Position numbers and translations under genes: made by a program. DNA of 5,365 bases from Altererythrobacter sp. (GTDB taxonomy: Bacteria > Pseudomonadota > Alphaproteobacteria > Sphingomonadales > Sphingomonadaceae): contig JAGXGU010000143.1 in NCBI GenBank assembly GCA_024636575.1, positions 1 to 5,365 on the forward strand, in the 5' to 3' direction. The notes below the pieces were generated by a model. It ran no database searches. It had not been told where the DNA came from and saw only the letters and a program-made list of their open reading frames with translations. Positions 1 to 5,351 of the stretch are shown one piece after another (the first letter of the stretch is position 1; every line of letters begins with the position of its first letter).

Positions 1-1
1 A

Positions 2-223
2 TTGGCAGGTTTGACGGACGGCATTTCGGCAGAGGATCTGCAAACCAGGGTTTACGAAATCGGCAAGGATGAACGCTTCGGTTTCGAAAATCTGCGGGAC
101 TGGTTCCGGGCGCTGTATGAAACACTTCTCGGCAGTTCGCAGGGGCCGCGGATGGGCAGTTTTATCGTCCTTTACGGCATGGAAAACACCCGCAAGCTGA
201 TTGCAGAGGCGCTCGAAAAATGA
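2..223 (+). CDS. lysK: Class I lysyl-tRNA synthetase, C-terminal fragment
   Basis: Only the last 73 residues are present; the frame is open through the left edge and the leading TTG is an internal Leu codon, not a start. The enzyme charges tRNA-Lys with lysine in the cytoplasm. The visible part is the C-terminal helical region of the archaeal-type class I enzyme used by many alphaproteobacteria: an AEDLQTRVYEIGK helix, then FENLRDWFRALYETLLG, a GPRMGSFI turn, and the closing LYGMENTRKLIAEAL helix. The catalytic HIGH and KMSKS motifs lie outside the window. The stop codon shares bases with the start of the DUF1003 gene (ATGA, 4-bp overlap), so the two are probably co-transcribed and translationally coupled. 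Identification is from recognised family sequence, not a search. Confidence 0.88.
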   Translation: MAGLTDGISAEDLQTRVYEIGKDERFGFENLRDWFRALYETLLGSSQGPRMGSFIVLYGMENTRKLIAEALEK

Positions 224-753
224 TCGAAACCCGCAGTGACCCCGAAACTCTGGCCGAGGAACTGCTTGGCCGGGATTTCGGAGATCTGGACGCTGACGAA
301 CGTAATGTCCTGATCCGCGTGGCCAGCGGGACGTTGACCGGTCTGGACGCCGATGAACGCGCTCAAGCGAATGCCAGCCGGGGTGACCGGGTGGCGGACA
401 GGGTTGCAGCGGTCGGGGGGAGCTGGGCCTTCATTCTCACTTTCCTGTTCGTGCTGATATTATGGATGTTAATCAACAGCCGCGTGCTGGAAGGTCTCGG
501 GTTCCCGGCGTTCGATCAATTTCCGTTTATTTTTCTCAATCTGATCCTGTCGATGCTGGCGGCCATCCAGGCCCCGGTCATCATGATGAGCCAGAACCGG
601 CAGGCCAAGAAAGACCGGATCGCGGCCCGTCACGATTACGAAGTAAACCTGCGCACCCAGATCGAAATCCTGCGGCTGTCCGGCCGGCTAAACAAGGTGC
701 TGGACCGGTTCGACGCGCGCGAACATCAACGGATGGATGGCGATAGCGGGTAG
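220..753 (+). CDS. DUF1003 family inner-membrane protein
   Basis: The product is 177 residues, of unknown biochemical function. It has an acidic N-terminal region (about 1-52), then the family signature GDRVADRVAAVGGSW (55-69). Two predicted membrane helices follow, at about 69-86 and 102-123, joined by a short loop containing FDQFPF. The second helix runs into the highly conserved QAPVIMMSQNRQAKKDR stretch (117-133) and a DYEVNL motif (139-144), followed by a charged helical tail that is probably cytoplasmic. These features match DUF1003, a family of small two-helix membrane proteins common in bacteria. The ATG overlaps the lysK stop by 4 bp, and GAGG lies 10 bases upstream (206-209), so translation is likely coupled to lysK. 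The functional link to lysK is unknown. The gene converges on the 2OG oxygenase gene, with 37 bp between the stops. Confidence 0.9.
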   Translation: MIETRSDPETLAEELLGRDFGDLDADERNVLIRVASGTLTGLDADERAQANASRGDRVADRVAAVGGSWAFILTFLFVLILWMLINSRVLEGLGFPAFDQFPFIFLNLILSMLAAIQAPVIMMSQNRQAKKDRIAARHDYEVNLRTQIEILRLSGRLNKVLDRFDAREHQRMDGDSG

Positions 754-790
754 GGCGGACAGCCTCCCGCCCCTCCCCCCGCGGGGCCGG

Positions 791-1459
791 TCATTTCCAG
801 GGCCGTGTGCGATACCATTTTGTGATCACATATTTGATACCCTCGATCACTGGCGTTCCGGCGTGCATCGTATCGGGGTTGGGGCGGCCATCGGGCAGCG
901 CATTGTTCCACGCCAGCAGCACGCCGGGCTTGGGCGCGATGTTGATCCCGATTTCGGTGAAGTGGGTTTCGCCGCCCTTGTCGACCGGGTTGAGAAACGC
1001 CATCGCGGTCCAGCAGCGCTGCCCGCCGCGCTTTCGTTCCGGTTTCCAGTAATCCTGATCGGTATAGAACCAGTCATTATGGGGTTTGAATTCCTGGCCC
1101 GGCAAATAGCGCTGGCCCTGTATCGTTTCGCCGCATTCCGGTTTCATGCCAAGCAAATCGTCAATTCGCCGCGAGATACCCTGAACAAACGGATCACGCG
1201 CATCGAAATTGCCGGAATAGGATGTGCGAATGCCAGTGGAATAATCCTGGTCGAACAGTTTGCTGGGCTGCGCCACGACATCGATCATGCGCATCAGCCG
1301 GGTGCATTCCGTGCCGGTCAGGAATTTACCGACCGCGAAAATTTCGGCCCTGTCAGTGGGAACCTTGTAGGCCTTCGGATCCGCCTCCAGCCGTTTGCGA
1401 ACATTCGCACCCACTCTTTTGAGAGCGTCTTTGTCTGGGGTGATTTCCGTTTTTGTCAT
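791..1459 (-). CDS. 2-oxoglutarate/Fe(II)-dependent oxygenase (prolyl 4-hydroxylase-like)
   Basis: The product is 222 residues from ATG at 1459. It resembles the prolyl 4-hydroxylase alpha-subunit-like 2OG-Fe(II) oxygenases, which couple 2-oxoglutarate decarboxylation to substrate hydroxylation. Iron ligands are visible as H127-x-D129 (in EFKPHNDWF) and H199 (in DTMHAGTPV). K209 in IKYVITKWYR is the expected 2-oxoglutarate-binding lysine. Supporting elements are GIRTSYSG (76-83), GQRYLPGQEF (115-124) and the GGETHF strand (162-167). There is no signal peptide, so it is probably cytoplasmic. The substrate cannot be told; bacterial members act on proteins or small molecules. The frame extends upstream to a TTG at 1495, but the extra residues look non-native, and the ATG at 1459 has a weak purine-rich site (AGAGA) before it. 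It is divergent from the cytochrome b561 gene. Confidence 0.9.
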   Translation of the reverse strand: MTKTEITPDKDALKRVGANVRKRLEADPKAYKVPTDRAEIFAVGKFLTGTECTRLMRMIDVVAQPSKLFDQDYSTGIRTSYSGNFDARDPFVQGISRRIDDLLGMKPECGETIQGQRYLPGQEFKPHNDWFYTDQDYWKPERKRGGQRCWTAMAFLNPVDKGGETHFTEIGINIAPKPGVLLAWNNALPDGRPNPDTMHAGTPVIEGIKYVITKWYRTRPWK

Positions 1460-1562
1460 AACAGCTATCTCTAGCATTCGGCACCATGTCCGCAAGCCGG
1501 TGCTTGCCGCGGAGGATTAACTTGCTAGCACTTACGGAATATTCACTTTGAAAGGCTGTTTG

Positions 1563-2117
1563 ATGACCGATCCTGCGCATAGCCGCTATTCCACCGGGGC
1601 AATGATTTTCCATTGGCTGATTGCGATTGCGGTGATTGTTACATGGCGTATTGTCGAGGCTGCGGAACACGCATCCAAAGTGGACGAGGCCTATTGGATG
1701 GGGCACCACAAGGCGCTGGGGATCACGATCCTGTTGCTGACGCTCGGGCGGCTGGCATGGCGTTTGGCCCACCCGGTGCCGCCGATGTCGAAAGCGGTGG
1801 CAAAATGGCAGCGGTTGCTGGCGCGCGGCGTTCACATCCTTTTCTATGTTCTACTGATCGGCCTGCCGATAGGGGGCTGGCTCGCGACATCTTTTTACGG
1901 CTACGGCGTGGATATGTGGGGCCTGTTTGCAGTGCCCGCACTACCGGTCGGCGAATCTAAGGATATTGGCGGGCAGATCATCGGCCTGCACAAGACGGGG
2001 GGTGAAATCATGATCTACCTGATCGGACTGCACATCCTCGGCGCGTTGAAACACACTTTCTGGGACAAGGACGGCACGCTGTTCAAGATGCTGCCCTTCG
2101 GCACGGTCAAGTCCTGA
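1563..2117 (+). CDS. Cytochrome b561 family protein (CybB-like)
   Basis: The product is 184 residues, close to the usual length of bacterial di-heme cytochrome b561 (E. coli CybB is 176). It should be an inner-membrane protein moving electrons from the quinol pool. Four membrane helices are visible at about 13-32, 47-66, 88-110 and 141-162. Histidines sit where CybB has its heme ligands: H17 (FHW, helix 1), H49 (GHHKALG, helix 2), H143 (GLHKTGGE) and H157 (GLHILGALKH), with further histidines H91 and H164. The end, DNTLL-type WDKDGTLFKMLPFG, is also family-typical. The frame is open to a TTG at 1548, but I chose ATG 1563 because AAAGG at 1551-1555 sits 7 bases upstream and the family starts close to this point. 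Electron donor and acceptor cannot be deduced. Confidence 0.93.
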   Translation: MTDPAHSRYSTGAMIFHWLIAIAVIVTWRIVEAAEHASKVDEAYWMGHHKALGITILLLTLGRLAWRLAHPVPPMSKAVAKWQRLLARGVHILFYVLLIGLPIGGWLATSFYGYGVDMWGLFAVPALPVGESKDIGGQIIGLHKTGGEIMIYLIGLHILGALKHTFWDKDGTLFKMLPFGTVKS

Positions 2118-2161
2118 GGCATAAGGTCTGAGACTTGGGGCCGGAGCCTGGGCAGCCGGCA

Positions 2162-2197
2162 CAAATGAAAGCCCCCGCCAGCAATGCTGACGGGGGC
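2162..2197 (-). terminator. Rho-independent terminator of the RcnB-like gene
   Basis: On the - strand, arm GCCCCCGTCAGC pairs with GCTGGCGGGGGC across an ATT loop (arms 2186-2197 and 2171-2182). This gives 12 pairs with one G-U wobble. It is followed directly by TTTCATTTGT. Read on +, the wobble becomes a C-A mismatch and the downstream sequence is not T-rich, so the structure is oriented for the - gene whose stop lies about 48 bp upstream. It also sits in the convergent gap after the cytochrome b561 gene and could block read-through from there less efficiently. Confidence 0.85.
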
Positions 2198-2244
2198 AAC
2201 ATGTTCGTTCCGGCCACTCGTTTTCAGAAGTGGACCTGGGCGGT

Positions 2245-3246
2245 TTACCAGAAGAAGTCGTAGATCACGTCGACCACTTCGCCGGAATAAATATCCACCA
2301 GCAGGACGTCGTCATAATACCGGACCCAGCGATAGGGGCCGTAAACTTCCGGCAGGCGGTACTGCCAGGGATCGTTGATCCAGTAACGGCTACCGAAGAA
2401 TACCGAACCAAGGCGGAAGCCGATGTTCAACCGGCTGTAGCGATAGTTCCGGTAGGGCGCGTAATAGTGACCCAGGCGGTAGATGTTGCGGTTGCTGGCG
2501 CGATATCCGTGCCAATTGTACCGATTGTTGTTGCGCCAGCTCTTCCGATCCCAATTGCGATGATCGCGGTAGTGATTGCGATCATTCCGCGTATCACGCC
2601 GATCATTGCGATAAGTATTCCGATCGCCGCGATAATCGCTTCGCTGGTCACGGGTGCTTTCGCGGTTGCGGTCCGAGTAGCTGCCATTCCGGTTTCGATC
2701 GGAATAACTGCGGTTCCGGTCGGATGATGCACGCTGATCGCGCCCGTCCCACTGGCCATTGCGGGCCTGCTCACGCTGGCGCCTGACTGCTTCACCGCCG
2801 CGATTGTTGACCTGGCGGTCCACAATGGCCGGACGATTGCCACGATCATCGCGATTGGCGCGATCACTGCGATTGCCGCGATCATTGCGATTGGCGCTGT
2901 CACCCCGGCGGTCACGTTCGACTGTGCGGGTGACCTGGCGTGTTTCTGTGCGTTGCTGTGCCGGCTCGGCGCGGACTGGCCTTTGTTCGCGCGACTGGCT
3001 TTGCTGCGGCCGTTGGGGCTGCGGCCGTTCGGCCTGGGGGCGTTGGGCCTGCCGTTCCGCCCGCGCTTCACTGCGGCTTTCCCGGCGCTCGGCGCGGTTC
3101 TGGCGCACAACCGATCCCCGATTTTCGCGTTGTTCGGCACGTTCCGGGCGGTCGGCTGCTGCGGCTGCGCTTGGCAGCGATGTCATGGCCAAGGCCGCAG
3201 CCAGAGCCGACAAACCACTGGTCATCAAGAGGCGCTTCAAATTCAT
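2245..3246 (-). CDS. RcnB-like periplasmic protein with Arg-rich disordered region
   Basis: The product is 333 residues. A signal peptide is clear: basic MNLKR, a hydrophobic Leu/Ala stretch, then SAAAAA, with probable cleavage after about A31. Residues 33-250 are low complexity, about 27% Arg with many Asp, Asn, Gln and Ser, and contain hexapeptide and SDRNR repeats. The folded part is C-terminal (about 257-333), with aromatic-rich RYWINDPWQYRLPEVYG, then YRWVRYYDDVLLVDIYSG and the terminal VVDVIYDFFW. This matches the RcnB domain family, named for the E. coli periplasmic protein (about 112 residues) that modulates Ni/Co efflux. The sphingomonad members have long N-terminal extensions and no proven metal role. 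There is no rcnA or rcnR in the window, so a nickel/cobalt function is not supported here. The start has GGAG 7 bases upstream (3254-3257). A strong terminator follows. Confidence 0.87.
   Translation of the reverse strand: MNLKRLLMTSGLSALAAALAMTSLPSAAAAADRPERAEQRENRGSVVRQNRAERRESRSEARAERQAQRPQAERPQPQRPQQSQSREQRPVRAEPAQQRTETRQVTRTVERDRRGDSANRNDRGNRSDRANRDDRGNRPAIVDRQVNNRGGEAVRRQREQARNGQWDGRDQRASSDRNRSYSDRNRNGSYSDRNRESTRDQRSDYRGDRNTYRNDRRDTRNDRNHYRDHRNWDRKSWRNNNRYNWHGYRASNRNIYRLGHYYAPYRNYRYSRLNIGFRLGSVFFGSRYWINDPWQYRLPEVYGPYRWVRYYDDVLLVDIYSGEVVDVIYDFFW
2662..2724 (-). repeat. SDRNR peptide repeats in the RcnB-like protein
   Basis: Residues 175-195 carry three copies of SDRNR; the last two are in the longer units SYSDRNR, separated by NG. 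Together with the upstream hexapeptide array this shows that the disordered region grew by internal duplication of short Arg/Asp/Asn units. Confidence 0.7.
2833..2895 (-). repeat. 18-bp tandem repeat encoding [AG]NRxDR hexapeptides
   Basis: Within the RcnB-like gene, residues 118-138 read ANRNDR, GNRSDR, ANRDDR, GNR, a hexapeptide repeated about 3.5 times. At the DNA level the units are 18 bp and differ by a few bases, for example GATCATTGCGATTGGCGC against GATCACTGCGATTGCCGC on the + strand. The unit length keeps the reading frame, so repeat-number change would lengthen or shorten the disordered region without a frameshift. Confidence 0.8.
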
Positions 3247-3390
3247 GTCGATTCTCCAGTTAGCGGCCGCGGAAGCTGGACATTTGCGGCGGTATGAAGA
3301 GGTTTTAGTTCATCTAACCTGACATGAAACTGAACAGGAACGATTGCCTACCGTTCAGCTAATCGATCGATTTGGTGAATGCTTATGCGA

Positions 3391-3417
3391 TTGACTTGCC
3401 ACTCCTGCGCGTATCTT
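3391..3417 (+). promoter_or_regulatory. Candidate promoter of the PNPOx-family gene (possible leaderless transcript)
   Basis: TTGACT (3391-3396) matches the -35 hexamer at five of six bases. After 15 bases, TATCTT (3412-3417) matches -10 at four of six. The spacing is shorter than the usual 16-18. Eight bases separate the -10 from the ATG at 3426, so a transcript would begin at or next to the start codon. No Shine-Dalgarno sequence is visible, which fits. Prediction by eye only. Confidence 0.4.
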
Positions 3418-3425
3418 GAACCTTT

Positions 3426-4010
3426 ATGACCCCAGCTCTCCAACCGATCCTGAACGCAATTCACAATCACCTGCATCTTGGGGCAACTCGGCGCCGTTCG
3501 CCGATGCACACGCCGGTTGTCGGCACCGCTGATGGCGATTTGCGGGTGATGGTGCTGCGCGCGTTCGACCTGGCGTCCAGGACGCTGCGATTTCATACCG
3601 ATGCCCGCAGTCCCAAGATCACCGCGATCAAGGACGATCCATCGGTCACGGTCCTGTTCTACGATCCGGAAGCAAAGGTCCAGATCAGGGCGAGGGGGAG
3701 CGGCCGGGTCGACACTAACGGCGCAGTGGTGGATGCGGCCTGGGATCAGGCCGCGCCCTTCGCCAAACGCTGCTACCTCGCCCAATCCGCGCCGGGCGGT
3801 TCTTGCGATAGCCCGGTATCGGGTCTGCCGGATTGGGTGGAGGGGATTACCCCGACCGAAGCGCAGGTGGCGCCCGGACGAGAAAATTTTGCCGTGTTAC
3901 TGGTCCGGATCGAAGCGTTCGACTGGCTCTATCTGGCGAACACCGGACATCGCCGGGCACGGTTCGAATTTTCGGATGAAGGGATGATCGGCAACTGGCT
4001 GGTGCCTTGA
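3426..4010 (+). CDS. Pyridoxamine 5'-phosphate oxidase family FMN-binding protein
   Basis: The product is 194 residues, cytoplasmic, with the split-barrel flavin-binding fold of the PNPOx-related proteins (the Alr4036-type group). The key match is RTLRFHTDARSPK at 52-64, the FMN-binding segment typical of this group. It is preceded by RRRSPMHTPVVGTAD (22-36) and followed by VTVLFYDPEAKVQIRARG (74-91), where the next strands lie. The C-terminal YLANTGHRRARFEF (169-182) is also characteristic. It may bind FMN and act on an unknown substrate; it is not clearly the PdxH that makes pyridoxal 5'-phosphate, as it is shorter and lacks the recognisable PdxH C-terminal ending. No ribosome site is visible before ATG 3426, but the N-terminal helix belongs to the family, so the start is kept. 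It is divergent from the RcnB-like gene and converges on the receiver gene. Confidence 0.88.
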   Translation: MTPALQPILNAIHNHLHLGATRRRSPMHTPVVGTADGDLRVMVLRAFDLASRTLRFHTDARSPKITAIKDDPSVTVLFYDPEAKVQIRARGSGRVDTNGAVVDAAWDQAAPFAKRCYLAQSAPGGSCDSPVSGLPDWVEGITPTEAQVAPGRENFAVLLVRIEAFDWLYLANTGHRRARFEFSDEGMIGNWLVP

Positions 4011-4041
4011 CGCGGAAGGTTTGGTCGGCCGGGGCCGGAAT

Positions 4042-4560
4042 TCATGCTGCGCCGATTTTCTTCAGTTTTTCCATCAGGCTCGCTTCATCGAAGGGCTTGG
4101 TAACATATTCATCAGCACCATGATCGATGCCCTTATGGATATCGAACGTGTCCTTCTTGGTTGTGCAGAACACCACCTTGGGGCGCTTTGTCGCCGGTTC
4201 CTTGCGCAAGGCGACGAGGAATTCGAGGCCGGTCATTACCGGCATATCCCAGTCCAGAATGATTAGGTCGGGCATGGCGATCTTGCACTTCTTGAGCGCT
4301 TCCTCACCATTTTCCGCTTCATCGACATGATAGCCGATATCGGAAATGATCCGCCGAGAGACTTTGCGGATCATCCGCGAATCGTCGACCAGCAGGCAAT
4401 GCGGCATCCGTACTGCTGCTGCCTGGTTTTGCGGGGCGGACTGTTCATCCGGCCGGGGAACGCGGCGCCCGGTTGCCATCTGCGGCGGCGCGGAGTCGGT
4501 CCTCGCGGTTGGCTGGCTTTCCGCCGGCGGCTGCATAGGTGCCTGCGGCGGAGTCGGCAC
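4042..4560 (-). CDS. CheY-like response regulator with Pro/Ala/Gln-rich N-terminal extension
   Basis: A complete receiver domain occupies residues 52-172 (numbered from GTG 4560). The acidic pair is D59-D60 in LLVDDS, the phosphoacceptor is D103 in LDWDMPVMTG, the switch residue is probably T133 in VVFCTTKKD, and K155 is in YVTKPF. All catalytic residues are intact and there is no output domain, so it should work by phosphorylation-dependent protein contact. No kinase, chemotaxis or flagellar gene is in the window. Residues 1-51 are disordered, rich in Pro, Ala and Gln. The start is uncertain: GTG 4560, ATG 4536 or ATG 4407 (giving a bare 121-residue CheY) are possible, none with a strong ribosome site. 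The open frame continues upstream to a TAA at 4669-4671 with the same composition, suggesting that coding extends into the preceding ORF. Confidence 0.88.
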   Translation of the reverse strand: MPTPPQAPMQPPAESQPTARTDSAPPQMATGRRVPRPDEQSAPQNQAAAVRMPHCLLVDDSRMIRKVSRRIISDIGYHVDEAENGEEALKKCKIAMPDLIILDWDMPVMTGLEFLVALRKEPATKRPKVVFCTTKKDTFDIHKGIDHGADEYVTKPFDEASLMEKLKKIGAA

Positions 4561-4640
4561 TGCTGGCGCGGCAGGACTCGGGGCATCCTCTGCTTGCGAC
4601 CGATCCTGATTGGCTGGTGCCGGAGCGTCGATTCGTTTGA

Positions 4641-4937
4641 TCAGATGGCGAATGGGAGGACTCCACCGTTACTGGCCCGGTTCACCGATCTGGGATCTGG
4701 AATATAGGCAGCCTGCGGGGCTACCTCGTCTTCGACGGGGGTCATCCGGACGTGCAGATAGGGCACCCAGATGTCGCCATAGTCAGCTTTCTGATACCAC
4801 AAATCCAGAATGTCGTAAGATGCCCAGAACCCATCCGGTTCCTGCAGACGCAGGCCTTCGCCGATGCGGGGCATGACGGCCATCTTAATCCGCTCATGAG
4901 ACTGATGGGTCTCGTTCTGAATTTCGACTTCGATCAC
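4641..4937 (-). CDS. Conserved-looking hypothetical protein upstream of the receiver
   Basis: I do not recognise a family. From GTG 4937 the product is 98 residues. It has a hydrophilic start (EVEIQNETHQSHERI), then what looks like a compact beta-rich domain at about 22-65 with regularly placed aromatics: RIGEGLRLQEPDGFW, ASYDILDLWYQKADYG and DIWVPYLHVRM. A Pro/Ala/Glu-rich tail follows. No signal peptide or membrane segment is present. Internal ATG codons at 4883 and 4874 are alternative starts; the GTG has AAGGG 11 bases upstream and an in-frame stop further up, with no in-frame ATG between. The TGA at 4641-4643 falls inside the open frame of the receiver gene, which is offset by one base. 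The two could be a coupled operon or a single gene broken by a frameshift. Confidence 0.62.
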   Translation of the reverse strand: MIEVEIQNETHQSHERIKMAVMPRIGEGLRLQEPDGFWASYDILDLWYQKADYGDIWVPYLHVRMTPVEDEVAPQAAYIPDPRSVNRASNGGVLPFAI

Positions 4938-4987
4938 CTGCGCTGCATCCCTTGCTTGCGAGAAACAGGCATAGGGAGAAATGCTTT

Positions 4988-5111
4988 ATGAATTGGAAAC
5001 GTATCGGAGTGGCGAGGGGAATTTCTGCCTTGGCCAGTTGCCCCGCTGCCGATCAGTTCGGGGCCCCGCCGACCATGGTGACTGTTCCAAGGTCGGCGAT
5101 ATCAGTCCAGC
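4988..5111 (+). pseudogene. Possible lipoprotein gene start or remnant
   Basis: ATG 4988 has a good ribosome site (AGGGAGA, 4973-4979, 8 bases away). It begins MNWKRIGVARGISALASC, which has a basic n-region, a short hydrophobic stretch and an LASC lipobox with C18. The following residues, PAADQFGAPPTMVTVP, look like a flexible mature lipoprotein start. Against a real gene: an Arg (R10) breaks the hydrophobic core, AGG GGA ATT TCT are poor codons for this genome, and the frame has no stop before the window end, running antisense through ettA. It may be a degraded gene or chance. The end coordinate is set at the ettA stop for convenience. Confidence 0.2.
5068..5097. other. Hairpin downstream of ettA
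   Basis: GCCGACCATGG (5068-5078) pairs with CCAAGGTCGGC (5087-5097) over an 8-base loop: seven pairs, one A-A mismatch, three pairs. It begins 14 bp beyond the ettA stop on the - strand. There is no T-run after it on either strand, so it is not a standard intrinsic terminator. It could be a 3'-end stabilising or Rho-assisted structure. Confidence 0.5.
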
Positions 5112-5351
5112 CTACCTCGTCAGTTTCTTATACGCCAACCTGGTCGGGCGATCTGCGGCATCGCCCAGACGGCGCCGTTTGTCTTCTTCATAGGCTTCGA
5201 AATTGCCTTCGAACCATTCCACATGGCTGTCGCCTTCGAACGCCAGGATATGCGTCGCCAGCCTGTCGAGGAAGAATCGGTCATGCGAGATTACCACCGC
5301 ACAGCCAGCGAAATTCTCGATTGCATCTTCCAGCGCGCGCAGGGTTTCCAC
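5112..5351 (-). CDS. ettA: Energy-dependent translational throttle protein EttA, C-terminal fragment
   Basis: The last 79 residues of an ABC-F ATPase are present; the 5' part is lost at the contig end. EttA binds the ribosomal E site and gates entry of the 70S initiation complex into elongation according to the ATP/ADP ratio. Visible are the end of the second nucleotide-binding domain: VETLRALEDAIENF (just after the Walker B region, which would read ...DLDVETL), the H-loop in CAVVISHDRFFLDRLATHIL, then AFEGDSHVEWFEGNFEAYEEDKRRRLG and the ending RPTRLAYKKLTR. The WFEGNF-x-x-YEEDK-x-x-RLG pattern and the length after the H-loop match EttA rather than Uup or other ABC-F members. The initial GTG is an internal Val codon, not a start. 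Confidence 0.9.
   Translation of the reverse strand: METLRALEDAIENFAGCAVVISHDRFFLDRLATHILAFEGDSHVEWFEGNFEAYEEDKRRRLGDAADRPTRLAYKKLTR

Noticed and set aside
753..790. GGGCGG/CCGCCC hairpin and CCCCGCGGGG palindrome between the convergent DUF1003 and oxygenase genes
   Set aside because: No T-run follows on either strand and the region is simply very GC-rich, so I do not call a terminator.
737..1474. Long open frame on + opposite the 2OG oxygenase
   Set aside because: The - frame contains clear HxD...H iron ligands and family motifs; the + frame is an antisense shadow in GC-rich DNA with no recognisable domain.
2833..2895. 18-bp repeats considered as a CRISPR-like or mobile element array
   Set aside because: The units are directly adjacent without spacers, lie inside a coding frame and translate to a peptide repeat.
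2427..3140. Alternative - frame and several + frames across the RcnB-like gene
   Set aside because: They are rich in Ile/Ala or Arg repeats, which arise from reading the biased Arg/Asp/Asn codons in the wrong frame; none has a signal peptide or known motif.
4011..4041. GGCC-rich inverted sequence between the convergent PNPOx and receiver genes
   Set aside because: The stem is short with almost no loop and has no T-tract, so it is not a convincing terminator.
4327..4707. 126-codon + frame opposite the receiver and linker
   Set aside because: Cys/Arg/Gly-rich composition and no motif; the opposite strand carries an intact receiver domain.
4981..5193. 70-codon + frame starting at ATG 4981
   Set aside because: The ribosome site is too close to this ATG and fits the ATG at 4988 better; the product has no recognisable features and overlaps ettA antisense.
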